DNA of 64,000 nt from Roseihalotalea indica (GTDB lineage: Bacteria > Bacteroidota > Bacteroidia > Cytophagales > Cyclobacteriaceae), in NCBI RefSeq assembly GCF_022458895.1, contig NZ_JAINFL010000004.1, positions 682,001-746,000 on the forward strand. Direction: 5' to 3'. The number at the start of each line of letters is the position of its first letter. The first letter of the stretch is position 1. The position numbers and the translations under genes are program-made. The notes under the pieces are model-generated. The model had not been told where the DNA came from. It did no database searches and worked only from the letters and a program-made list of their open reading frames with translations. Below are positions 1 to 7,823 of this stretch, piece by piece.

Positions 1-1808
1 TCTCCCGCAGCAACGTAGCGAACATCTCCCAGCCATTTCGCCGCCTGAGCTCTTATCTCTGGATCAGAATCTTTTAACAAAGGGATCAGAGCTTCCGCAT
101 ACGACGAATCTCGACGAGCGAGTTGACTGATACCCCAGATACTGTTCACACGGGCCAGTTGATTTTCGGTCTGTGCCATCATCTGTCGGAAGATTTCGGC
201 GCCATTATCACCCCGCTTGGCTAATTCAAACTGGGCTTTCTGGCGCACTCGCATATCTGGGTTTTTAAGTAATTCACCTAGATGCTCCTCGTCATGCTCC
301 GTAAAATCCTCAGCCAGTAGCGTTTTGGTTTCCTGACGCTCGGCCCAGTCAGCACCACCCTCTGCATCCAGTTTCCAGATACGACCGTAGTCTTTGGTGT
401 TCCAACCGTCTATCCAGTCGGCGGCATACATGGCACCATCGGGGCCAAAATCAATGCCAGTAGTCAGAACTCCGCCCAAGATTTGCTCGTGTTCGCCCAG
501 CTCGAAGGTGGCTCCTTTTGGCTTCAGTTTAAAAGCATGAATACCAGAGCGAGTTGGGTTTCCAACGAAGGAAACCACGAAGAAGGTATTTTTCCACTTA
601 GGGCTCAGTGCCGTACCGGGGTTGTACAGCATGCCCGTCGGGCCATTTACGTAGTTGATGATGCAGGGAGTGAAATAAGCGGCTTGTCCTTCAAAGCGAG
701 GCTTGTACATCCCTTCGTCCATCCACACCTTATATTCATTATTTTTCGGGTCTTTGTATTTCCCAAACTGCCAGTTGGTTCGCCAGCCGGTGTCAGAACC
801 ATTAGTAATATACACCAACCGTTCGCTCTCACCTCGGTGGTCGCCATCATTATCCTGACTGATCAGGTTACCATATTCGTCAAATACAAATTCATGGGTA
901 TTTCGTAGTCCCATGGCAAACACTTCGAAATCACTACCATCAGGATTAGCCCGTACTATCACGCCTCGGTTCGGATACTTCCATTCTTTACCATCCGGAC
1001 CGGTGCCGTTAAACGCAATATCACCGATACCCCAGTAAATTTTTCCGTCGGGTCCCATTTCCAGACCAGACATTCCATGTCCGCCAAAACCGATATGAAC
1101 GCCATACCCATGAGAAATTGAGGTTTTCTCGTCGGCAATACCATCACCGTTTTTGTCCTTGATACGCCATAGGTCGGGTGCTACGCCTACAAAGAGGTCT
1201 TCCCCATCAATCAAAACGGCTCCAGCTACGTCGGTAACTTCATCATGAAAATCATCAACCACCAACTGAGATTTATCGGCAATGCCATCACCAGAGACAT
1301 CTTCCAGACGATAAATATTTTCTTTCTCCACGGTCATATCCTTCCAGTCGTGCGAACCATCGCCATTCAGGTCGGCTAGCCATTGATTTTTATCACTGTT
1401 TTCGGGTGAAAGGGTTTTGTGCAAAAAAGCTCGCTTGTCTTCTACCGATTGTAGCTGGATCGAGCCAATTTCCCAGTCCTGATGACCACGGATATCAAAC
1501 TCAGAGTTTTTTGCTCGATTGGTGCGGGTATAATAAATGCGTCCGGCATCATCAATATCGATAGCAATAGGGTCAGCCACCAAAGAATCAATACCCCACA
1601 ATTTAAGCGATAGCCCATCCGCTAACTCTGGAGAAACAGTTGATTCTATCTTTTTTGCCAATTCAGCCGTACGCTCCGGCGACATCTCCTTGATACGAAG
1701 ATCGGTCGGTTCCTGCTGGCACCCGTTTAGCCCGATGGCCAATGACAACGCACCCGCCCAAACGGACCACTGCTTTGTCTTTTTAAAGGTTGTCGTAATG
1801 TGTCTCAT
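1..1808 (-). CDS. PVC-type sugar/alcohol dehydrogenase-like lipoprotein with HEAT-like tail (3' end off the window)
   Basis: The frame is open from an ATG at 1808 to the window edge, so about 602 residues of a longer protein are visible. Residues 1 to about 30 form a lipoprotein signal ending in GLNGC. The body shows a beta-propeller in the style of soluble PQQ glucose dehydrogenases, with recurring short motifs such as NGDGIAD, GPDGKIYWG and FGPDGAMYAADW. From about residue 500 it changes to helical HEAT-like repeats (LLKNPDMRVRQKAQFELA, LLKDSDPEIRAQAAKWLG). This order matches the putative membrane-bound dehydrogenases common in Planctomycetes and some Bacteroidota, which often end in a cytochrome c domain; that end is missing here. 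The overall plan resembles the intact gene at 32034-34745. The role is inferred to be oxidation of a sugar or alcohol in the periplasm; the substrate is unknown. Confidence 0.82.
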   Translation of the reverse strand, partial: MRHITTTFKKTKQWSVWAGALSLAIGLNGCQQEPTDLRIKEMSPERTAELAKKIESTVSPELADGLSLKLWGIDSLVADPIAIDIDDAGRIYYTRTNRAKNSEFDIRGHQDWEIGSIQLQSVEDKRAFLHKTLSPENSDKNQWLADLNGDGSHDWKDMTVEKENIYRLEDVSGDGIADKSQLVVDDFHDEVTDVAGAVLIDGEDLFVGVAPDLWRIKDKNGDGIADEKTSISHGYGVHIGFGGHGMSGLEMGPDGKIYWGIGDIAFNGTGPDGKEWKYPNRGVIVRANPDGSDFEVFAMGLRNTHEFVFDEYGNLISQDNDGDHRGESERLVYITNGSDTGWRTNWQFGKYKDPKNNEYKVWMDEGMYKPRFEGQAAYFTPCIINYVNGPTGMLYNPGTALSPKWKNTFFVVSFVGNPTRSGIHAFKLKPKGATFELGEHEQILGGVLTTGIDFGPDGAMYAADWIDGWNTKDYGRIWKLDAEGGADWAERQETKTLLAEDFTEHDEEHLGELLKNPDMRVRQKAQFELAKRGDNGAEIFRQMMAQTENQLARVNSIWGISQLARRDSSYAEALIPLLKDSDPEIRAQAAKWLGDVRYVAAG

Positions 1809-1964
1809 AGTTATCCTTAAATACTTCTGAAAGGTGAAAATACAACTTTTTAGAATATATGCGGACGGATTGTGAAACAAAGCAGCACAAACGCTTATAA
1901 AATTAAAGATTAGTTAAGGATAGCGTTTATTTCGGACATTACGAATTGAGCAGCGATATATACA

Positions 1965-2034
1965 GGAGACAGTCGGCGGGGGCAATGGGGTATAATTCTG
2001 CCTCCCGCCAACTTGCCTCTTGGTATGTATGTCT
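1965..2034. repeat. Imperfect hairpin repeat, copy A
   Basis: It begins GGAGACAGTCGGCGGGGGCA and ends near TTGGTATGTATGTCT. The arms GGCGGGGGCA and TGCCTCCCGCC can pair around a short A/T-rich loop. The same plan recurs at 11392-11457 and 34873-34928. It lies just past the end of the minus-strand gene at 2062, where it could act as a terminator or 3'-end stabiliser. The rest of the gap 1809-2061 shows nothing else clear. Confidence 0.55.
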
Positions 2035-2061
2035 AAAGAGTTTAATGATCATAAACGCTCT

Positions 2062-3072
2062 CTAAGCCGCTGTATTCTGGGTGAGCACTGAAACAATACG
2101 TTCCTGATACCGATGTCCGATAAATCCATCTTTTAAGTAGCCGGGAAGGTCAGACAGCCATTTTTCATACGTTTCAATTCCTACCGCTTGGGCTACATAA
2201 GCCTCATGCACAAAATTGATGTAGCTGATTACTTCCAGCAAAGAACGATGGAATAGCGCCATATCAATATCAGCAACAACAAACCGCTCAATCTCCCGAT
2301 GACTAGCAGATATAACCAGGCGTTGAAGCAAATGGAAAACAGTAGTATATCCGGTACGCCAGGCTAGTTTCTGCCAGTGCTCCCGGTTAAACCGGCGCAA
2401 CACATCACCACTGCGCTCGCTGCGAATAGCCAGTTTGGGGTTGCTCTGCACCCAGGTCCGTACCTGCTGTGAACGTTGCCGGTGCGTGGTGCGCAGAAAT
2501 TGACGAAGCTGACTCTGCACCTCCCGGTCATCCTGCGCTAATGCCAGACCGGGTTTATTCCAGCGACCGAGCGGCAGCCCGTATACCGCAGGATGATGCG
2601 CTTCCCCGAAAGCATGAAATGATAAAGCCGGGGGATACACTTTACGCTTAACCAGCCGCCCCGCTTCGGTTAAAATACGGGCCGGGTTGCGTTCTGTGCT
2701 ACCGTGCACTCGCAACATGGCTCGTAAGCTTTCTTCAATACTATAGTACGCTTGGGGAAAAGTCCAGTATAGAGCATGCTGTTGATAATCGGTATCACCC
2801 AACGCAGCAGTTTGTCGAATGGCATACTCGGTATTCCAACTGTTAAGCAAATGCCGCTTCACTGATTCCATTTCAGCTTCGGAAAGTGATAGCTCCATCT
2901 GCTGGAATCCGGCTAGTTTATCCAATGCGTACGCATCTTCGCTATGCTCAATATGGTAACGCAGGGCGTAGAAGTAGTTCAGAAATATCTGAGCCGGAAT
3001 GGAACGTTGCCATTGTTCCTGCTCCTGTAATTCCTCTTCAGTCTGAGGATTTTTTACATCTTCCATAATCAT
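2062..3072 (-). CDS. Hypothetical protein, 336 aa
   Basis: I do not recognise the family. The product has no signal peptide or membrane segment. It is rich in Q, E, R and aromatic residues and looks all-helical and cytoplasmic. The first 20 residues are acidic and Q/E-rich. A basic stretch sits near the middle (FLRTTHRQRSQQVRTWVQ), and the C-terminal third has regularly spaced hydrophobics typical of helical bundles. An ATG at 3066 is an equally good start. The gene stands alone, with 166 bases to the next gene upstream and a hairpin repeat downstream. It could be a Bacteroidota-specific lineage protein; no function is proposed. Confidence 0.7.
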   Translation of the reverse strand: MIMEDVKNPQTEEELQEQEQWQRSIPAQIFLNYFYALRYHIEHSEDAYALDKLAGFQQMELSLSEAEMESVKRHLLNSWNTEYAIRQTAALGDTDYQQHALYWTFPQAYYSIEESLRAMLRVHGSTERNPARILTEAGRLVKRKVYPPALSFHAFGEAHHPAVYGLPLGRWNKPGLALAQDDREVQSQLRQFLRTTHRQRSQQVRTWVQSNPKLAIRSERSGDVLRRFNREHWQKLAWRTGYTTVFHLLQRLVISASHREIERFVVADIDMALFHRSLLEVISYINFVHEAYVAQAVGIETYEKWLSDLPGYLKDGFIGHRYQERIVSVLTQNTAA

Positions 3073-3232
3073 TAATTTATTCTTTTTATAAGAACAAATT
3101 ATAAACAGAAGACGTTCTTTCTGAATTGTGAAATGATAGGTTTTTAATGTTTTAAATGGAATTGATAGAGATTTGAGTGCTTTTAATTTTTAACATCACA
3201 GCCCTGATTAAATTCTTAAAATAAGAATATTC

Positions 3233-4936
3233 CTAAGCCATTGTGCTTTCCTCTACTGCTGAAAAAATTCTTCCCAGAAAGTTAAAAGCAATCAGATACG
3301 TAGGTTTTACTCCTTCCAGTCCTAAGCTTCCCGATGCAAGGGTGCTTCCGGTTTCCAGAGGATTATCAGAAGCATAATACGCATAACGCAATTTCACATC
3401 AGGATTGATGCTATTACGTATCTTGGCGGCCGATTGAATGGCTTTCTGGTAGTGAGCGCCTTCCATCTCCAGCCCTATGGCCTGCCAGGAAGAGTTCAGG
3501 AAATATTGTAATACATCTTTATTCTGTAAAGACGTTCCCAGCACGGTGATCATTGGCCCTTCAAAAACCTGTAGCCCGTGTCCTTCCAAACCTGCCTTAT
3601 CCAGATCGTTATCAATAGGGTAGTTGTCGGCAGTACCTTCGAACACATGGGCAGTCGGAATCATGATATCTCCCTTTCGCCCCTGTAAGATGCCAGCTTT
3701 GCCCATGATAGAGATAGACTCTACTTTTAAGGGGTAACTTCCCTCCTCTTCGTCGTAAGGCTTCAACAGTTCATCCATACACTCGTAAGCCTGTTCTCCA
3801 AAGGCGTAATCCATGACCAGCAATACCGGCATTTGATCACGCTCTACTTCGGGCCGAACGATGCCGGGAGCGATTGAATTTTCTGGTAGCTTGGCCGTAT
3901 CAATGATCTGAACGGAAATATTGGTTCCAGATTGATCGATCACTTCGGTAAGGCCGTTCTTTAGCGCAAATTCACGAAGCTTCTTAAATAACTGTATTTT
4001 CTTTTCATGGCTGATCTCTACCGCCAGCTTCTCAATATCCTGATAGGTAGATCGGCCCAGAGCATGGTACCCGTAAATAATGTTGATGAAACTATGCAGG
4101 TTGGCACTGATGATATGCACCGGTCGTCCGATTAACTCTTTATCAACCAGAATTGACTTGATGTGATCGGACCAGAGCTCGCCGTACACATGATGACCGA
4201 TGCGTTCGCGAAGGGTGTTGGAAAATTTTATTTCCCGGTCTTCCTGTTCCTGCGCTTCTTCAATGGAAATTTTGCCCAGGTAATATACAATATGGAACAG
4301 GCTATTACGCGTAGGGTCAGCGGCAAATTGCTGGTACGCTTGTCGGCTTTCTTCGTAGGTGCGGCTGAGGATGTTGCTCAGATACGAATACGCTGCTTCC
4401 AGATCGCATTCTTCATCGCGAGCTTCTTTCTCTACCAGTTCACGCAGCTTTATCCAATCCGGGGTTTCCCGTCCTCTATGATCCAGCGCATTTTTGCGAA
4501 TTTTTTCTGCTTCGTTGTACAGAAATGTTAAATGCGTGAGAATATCGTAGATGTCACTACGCCCACGAGTCATCTCGACATACATTTGAAGCTCGTCTAC
4601 CCGGTAGCAATTTCGGCGCCGTTTGGACGGAATAATATTTTCAAAGCTGGAATGCTCGTAGCCTTCCCGAGAAATTAGTTTGATATAACGGCACTCTTCT
4701 ATGCCCCGGGGCAAACGGTCAATAACGTACAATAAACCGTTCAGTTCTACGCGTTCAGGGTCAGTAATCAGCCCGTATATTTCGGGCTGGAGAACGTGTA
4801 ATGCCTGAATAAGTGATTCTCCGGAGACACCAAGGGGTTTATAGCTTCCTCTGATAAACAAATGCCGCATGGTAATATACAACTTCTCAATAGCGGCACG
4901 AGACTCTTGAGCACGGGATCGGATCATAACCTGCAT
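3233..4936 (-). CDS. Conserved Bacteroidota protein with nucleoside-phosphorylase-like C-terminal half (possibly DUF6909)
   Basis: The product is about 567 aa with no signal peptide. The N-terminal 340 residues are helical, charged and unfamiliar. The C-terminal part carries features of the purine nucleoside phosphorylase/MTA-SAH nucleosidase fold: a GKAGILQGRKGDIMIP stretch where those enzymes bind phosphate or ribose, a GLEMEGAHY motif equivalent to the EMEG ribose-binding signature, and a late glycine-rich loop (GSTLASGSLGLEG). From memory this matches a family filed as DUF6909. The ATG at 4936 is preferred because the longer frame would start at TTG; an ATG at 4927 is also possible. A nucleoside- or NAD-related cytoplasmic activity is an inference from the C-terminal motifs only. 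Confidence 0.7.
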   Translation of the reverse strand: MQVMIRSRAQESRAAIEKLYITMRHLFIRGSYKPLGVSGESLIQALHVLQPEIYGLITDPERVELNGLLYVIDRLPRGIEECRYIKLISREGYEHSSFENIIPSKRRRNCYRVDELQMYVEMTRGRSDIYDILTHLTFLYNEAEKIRKNALDHRGRETPDWIKLRELVEKEARDEECDLEAAYSYLSNILSRTYEESRQAYQQFAADPTRNSLFHIVYYLGKISIEEAQEQEDREIKFSNTLRERIGHHVYGELWSDHIKSILVDKELIGRPVHIISANLHSFINIIYGYHALGRSTYQDIEKLAVEISHEKKIQLFKKLREFALKNGLTEVIDQSGTNISVQIIDTAKLPENSIAPGIVRPEVERDQMPVLLVMDYAFGEQAYECMDELLKPYDEEEGSYPLKVESISIMGKAGILQGRKGDIMIPTAHVFEGTADNYPIDNDLDKAGLEGHGLQVFEGPMITVLGTSLQNKDVLQYFLNSSWQAIGLEMEGAHYQKAIQSAAKIRNSINPDVKLRYAYYASDNPLETGSTLASGSLGLEGVKPTYLIAFNFLGRIFSAVEESTMA

Positions 4937-4995
4937 ACACAACTTTTTGACTCACAAAGTTAGCAGGTTTACAGGGCTTACATAATCCGTTAGCT

Positions 4996-5448
4996 CTAAA
5001 CTTTTTCCGCAGGTGGATCAAAAGTACTTTTGAAGGCAAAAGCCTGGGGGCTATCGCCTGATTCCTCCAGTAACTGTAAGCGCATTTTTGCTTCCTCTAC
5101 AGTGGGGACATGCCTCGGCTCAATCCACCACATCACCATATTGGGCCCGTTGAGCTTCTCAAACCACTGGTTACGCTTTCGCATAAACTGAATATGCTCG
5201 GTGTGAAATGCAAATGCTTTGAGTGAAGCCACATTTTCCCAAACGGACATGTTGATAATGATCATGGGGTCGCTAAAAGGGTTAATATCAGTAGCATTGC
5301 CGGATGCATCTTTCAGGCGCCAAATGAAACCGGGGCTTTTTTCGGCCAACCGATTAATATAGTCCAGATTATCAACAAACTCCGCAATTTGCGGGTGGTC
5401 AAGCGGATACTTAAGTTTGGAGATATTGATCTGAGCCAGATGATGCAT
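4996..5448 (-). CDS. DUF3291 domain protein (antibiotic-biosynthesis-monooxygenase-like fold)
   Basis: This 150 aa cytoplasmic protein begins HHLAQINISKLKYPLDHP and has the diagnostic DUF3291 stretches: a Leu-Asp-x-Ile-Asn region near residues 28-34, a phenylalanine/tryptophan-rich core (GFIWRLKD), a SVWEN motif followed by LKAFAF, and a C-terminal MWWIEPRHVPTVEEA. The family has a ferredoxin-like fold related to ABM monooxygenases, but no reaction is established. The length is normal for the family. It is 26 bases downstream of the MORN-repeat gene and probably shares its transcript. Confidence 0.85.
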   Translation of the reverse strand: MHHLAQINISKLKYPLDHPQIAEFVDNLDYINRLAEKSPGFIWRLKDASGNATDINPFSDPMIIINMSVWENVASLKAFAFHTEHIQFMRKRNQWFEKLNGPNMVMWWIEPRHVPTVEEAKMRLQLLEESGDSPQAFAFKSTFDPPAEKV

Positions 5449-5474
5449 AAATAACAGAAGAAATTAATTGAGCT

Positions 5475-6542
5475 TTACGACTCATCGGCCAGCGTATTGT
5501 CTCGCTTATGGTTTACTGTTTCTATTAGTTTTCCAGAACGGCTATAGTATTTCCAGTTGCCCGACTTCTCATCCTGCTCTAGCATGCCGGTAGACTCTAT
5601 AGTTCCATTATCATAATAGAAAGTCCAGGTACCTTCCTGATAACCGTTTACCATCGGCCCTTCACTTAATTTTTTTCCATTCTCGAAGTAATATACCCAG
5701 GCCCCATTGGGCATGCCATTTTGGTACTGCCCTCGCGATTCTAGTTCGCCAGTTGCATAATAAGTCAATCGTTCTCCATAACCATTTTCCAGGTTACCCG
5801 CCGATAATGAATCGCCCTGAATGGTGTAAAAAGGCCCCACTTCTTTGAGCAGGCCAATGTCCCAGGTTTCTTCCTGCACCAGTTGACCGTTTACATAGAA
5901 TAGACCCCACAGACCATCCTCCTCGCCCATTACAAAAGACCCAACTGACTGAAGTTGCCCGGTATCATGATACTTAAACCACTGTCCGTCTTCCAGCCCC
6001 AGCTTGTAGTTACCTTCGGCAATTAGGGTTCCACCTTCATTGTAGTATTTCCACAATCCGTCTTTAACACCGTTTTTGTATTTTCCGGCTGAATATACAC
6101 GGCCTGATTCAAAGTAAGTCACCCATACCCCTGCTTCTACCCCTGATTGGTACTGTCCTTCCACACTCTTTTTACCATTGTAGTGATATTCTAAGTATGT
6201 GCTGTCGCGGATACCATTTTTGAAAAAACTACTGGATTTTAACTGACCGTTGATGTAATAAAACTTCCACTCGCCATTGGGTTCACCATTCTCATAGTTA
6301 CCCACGCCCAGCAATCCGCCGTACTCGTTAAAAAATTGCCAGCGACCAACCTGCTTTCCTTCTTCAAACTCACCGCGCTGCACTACTTGTCCACTTTGGT
6401 CAAAGAATAGCCAACGTCCTTGCCGTTGACCATCCACTAGTTCTCCCCGCCCCCGCAGGCTGTCAATAGGGGTAATTCGATCTTGTGAAAAGGTTAGGAT
6501 GGGAAGCAGAAAGCAAGCCACCCAGATCAAAGAATATTTCAT
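5475..6542 (-). CDS. Exported MORN-variant (YwqK-like) repeat protein
   Basis: The first 19 residues form a signal peptide (MKYSLIWVACFLLPILTFS). The remainder is about a dozen repeats of 22-24 residues with the core G-x-W-x-(F/Y)-(Y/F)-x-x-(N/S)-G-x-(L/V), ending in a charged tail. This is the MORN-variant or YwqK pattern. Some databases label such proteins 'antitoxin YwqK', but nothing here suggests a toxin-antitoxin pair. It is likely a periplasmic or surface beta-meander binding protein. It lies between two small genes with gaps of 26 and 29 bases, so it is probably in the operon that runs from 7420 down to 4996. Confidence 0.85.
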   Translation of the reverse strand: MKYSLIWVACFLLPILTFSQDRITPIDSLRGRGELVDGQRQGRWLFFDQSGQVVQRGEFEEGKQVGRWQFFNEYGGLLGVGNYENGEPNGEWKFYYINGQLKSSSFFKNGIRDSTYLEYHYNGKKSVEGQYQSGVEAGVWVTYFESGRVYSAGKYKNGVKDGLWKYYNEGGTLIAEGNYKLGLEDGQWFKYHDTGQLQSVGSFVMGEEDGLWGLFYVNGQLVQEETWDIGLLKEVGPFYTIQGDSLSAGNLENGYGERLTYYATGELESRGQYQNGMPNGAWVYYFENGKKLSEGPMVNGYQEGTWTFYYDNGTIESTGMLEQDEKSGNWKYYSRSGKLIETVNHKRDNTLADES

Positions 6543-6571
6543 GAATGTTAGTTTCTTTTTTTAAGATAACG

Positions 6572-7177
6572 CTATAAGTTGAGTAACTGCACGATTCTTT
6601 CTAAAAAAATAACCGCTTTGTCGGGCAGCTGTTCCCAATCATTTAGCGGAGTAAAGGTAGCCAGTTTACACCAGGAGCGTTTCATTATCCAATCTGACCA
6701 GGGCACTTCCTGAAACCGTCGGGCGGGTTGAAAGTAACTTTCTTCCTGATGATATTGCCAGGGATCATCTCCAATACATACTTTCCAGTCCCAGGCTTGC
6801 AGCAATGGCAGCTTACTGCTGAGTTGAGATTTGTACTTATCAAAAGAGTCACCAGCTATATGCAGGGTTAGGCTAAGATGATGCCCCCACCAGACCATGC
6901 TCCGAACGGTAAAAATATCCTCTCTGGTAAATTTTCTGGGAAAATCCAGCACATGATACGGCAGCTCCCGGTAGTTCTCCCCTCGTGAGATTTTCCCTCC
7001 CTGGATCAGCACCCCATCAGGAAAATTTAGTGAATGCTCTGAAAGATACTCACGCAGTAGTTGATGGGTGGCCGATAGCATCTGATCGGTTTTCTGATAG
7101 ATAGTATTTTTGGTGCGTAGAAAATCCGTATCGGAAAGGTAATCTAATTCTTTGTCGGTTAGTGAGTAGTGAGCCAT
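6572..7177 (-). CDS. Hypothetical cytoplasmic protein, 201 aa
   Basis: No family is recognised with certainty. The protein has no signal or membrane segment. It is tryptophan-rich (SMVWWGHHLSLTLHIAGD, RSWCKLATFTPLNDWEQLP) with alternating hydrophobic strands, suggesting an alpha/beta domain. It begins at an ATG at 7177, only three bases after the stop of the small upstream gene, so the two are almost certainly translated from one message and may work together. The next gene downstream (exported MORN repeats) is 29 bases away. Confidence 0.72.
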   Translation of the reverse strand: MAHYSLTDKELDYLSDTDFLRTKNTIYQKTDQMLSATHQLLREYLSEHSLNFPDGVLIQGGKISRGENYRELPYHVLDFPRKFTREDIFTVRSMVWWGHHLSLTLHIAGDSFDKYKSQLSSKLPLLQAWDWKVCIGDDPWQYHQEESYFQPARRFQEVPWSDWIMKRSWCKLATFTPLNDWEQLPDKAVIFLERIVQLLNL

Positions 7178-7180
7178 AGG

Positions 7181-7420
7181 TTACTCAGCTTCGCTCTGCT
7201 CATTGTCAATCCGCTGGATAACCCGGATCACAATTTCGTGATAGTCTCCGTCTGCGTCCTCTAACTGAAAGAGAACCTCGGGGTTGTCAACATTTAAATT
7301 AGACTGCACACTGGTAATTTTTGTACCGGGTATCTGATCCTGAATTTGATTTTGCACTCCTGAAATAGCCTGCGCAAAAGAGCGCTCCAACGGGCTGGGG
7401 TTATATTGCTGAGTTTTCAT
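7181..7420 (-). CDS. Small acidic hypothetical protein, 79 aa
   Basis: This is the first gene of the compact minus-strand run. It has no signal peptide. The sequence alternates beta-strand-like segments (PGTKITSVQSNLNV, PEVLFQLEDADGDYHEIVIR) and ends in an acidic tail. It stops three bases before the ATG of the 201 aa gene, which argues for a translationally coupled pair. The ATG at 7420 is the only good start. The family is unknown. Confidence 0.62.
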   Translation of the reverse strand: MKTQQYNPSPLERSFAQAISGVQNQIQDQIPGTKITSVQSNLNVDNPEVLFQLEDADGDYHEIVIRVIQRIDNEQSEAE

Positions 7421-7823
7421 TCGTTATTTTTAATTGAGAAACGGGTAAAATGTACAAGTATACCCTTTTTACAGTAAGTCTGAAAATTTACCTGTTTTTA
7501 GATTATTAGACAAAGCACACCTGTTTTTTGTTTTTTCTCTCGAACACAAGAAGGCCTTACGGCTATTTTCAACAAGATAATATTGCTGGCTAACTCAGAA
7601 ACTTGGGGAATGGATTGAATAGCCCATTCAGTACTATAGGTATCAAAATAATAATTCAGATTCTATATAGGAAAGTAGCTTAAGGTACGAGAGGCCATTT
7701 CAGAAATCAAAAGCGAGGGTTAATTCACTATTCCTTCAATGCTCTATATTTGATCGTTATGCAATCTGTAAGGATCTGAATATGTTTATGACAGGCAGTT
7801 TGCTTGCTTTTAAATTTTGAGAA
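7421..7823. other. Intergenic gap of 403 bases
   Basis: The gap is A/T-rich, with stop codons in all frames and no reading frame worth calling. It should hold the promoter of the small minus-strand operon beginning at 7420. A TATACTTG word just upstream of that gene loosely fits the Bacteroidota -7 box, but no convincing -33 partner was found. No RNA gene or repeat was seen. Confidence 0.5.

Noticed and set aside
5475..6542. Toxin-antitoxin system
   Set aside because: The YwqK 'antitoxin' label comes from MORN repeats; the protein has a signal peptide and no toxin-like neighbour.
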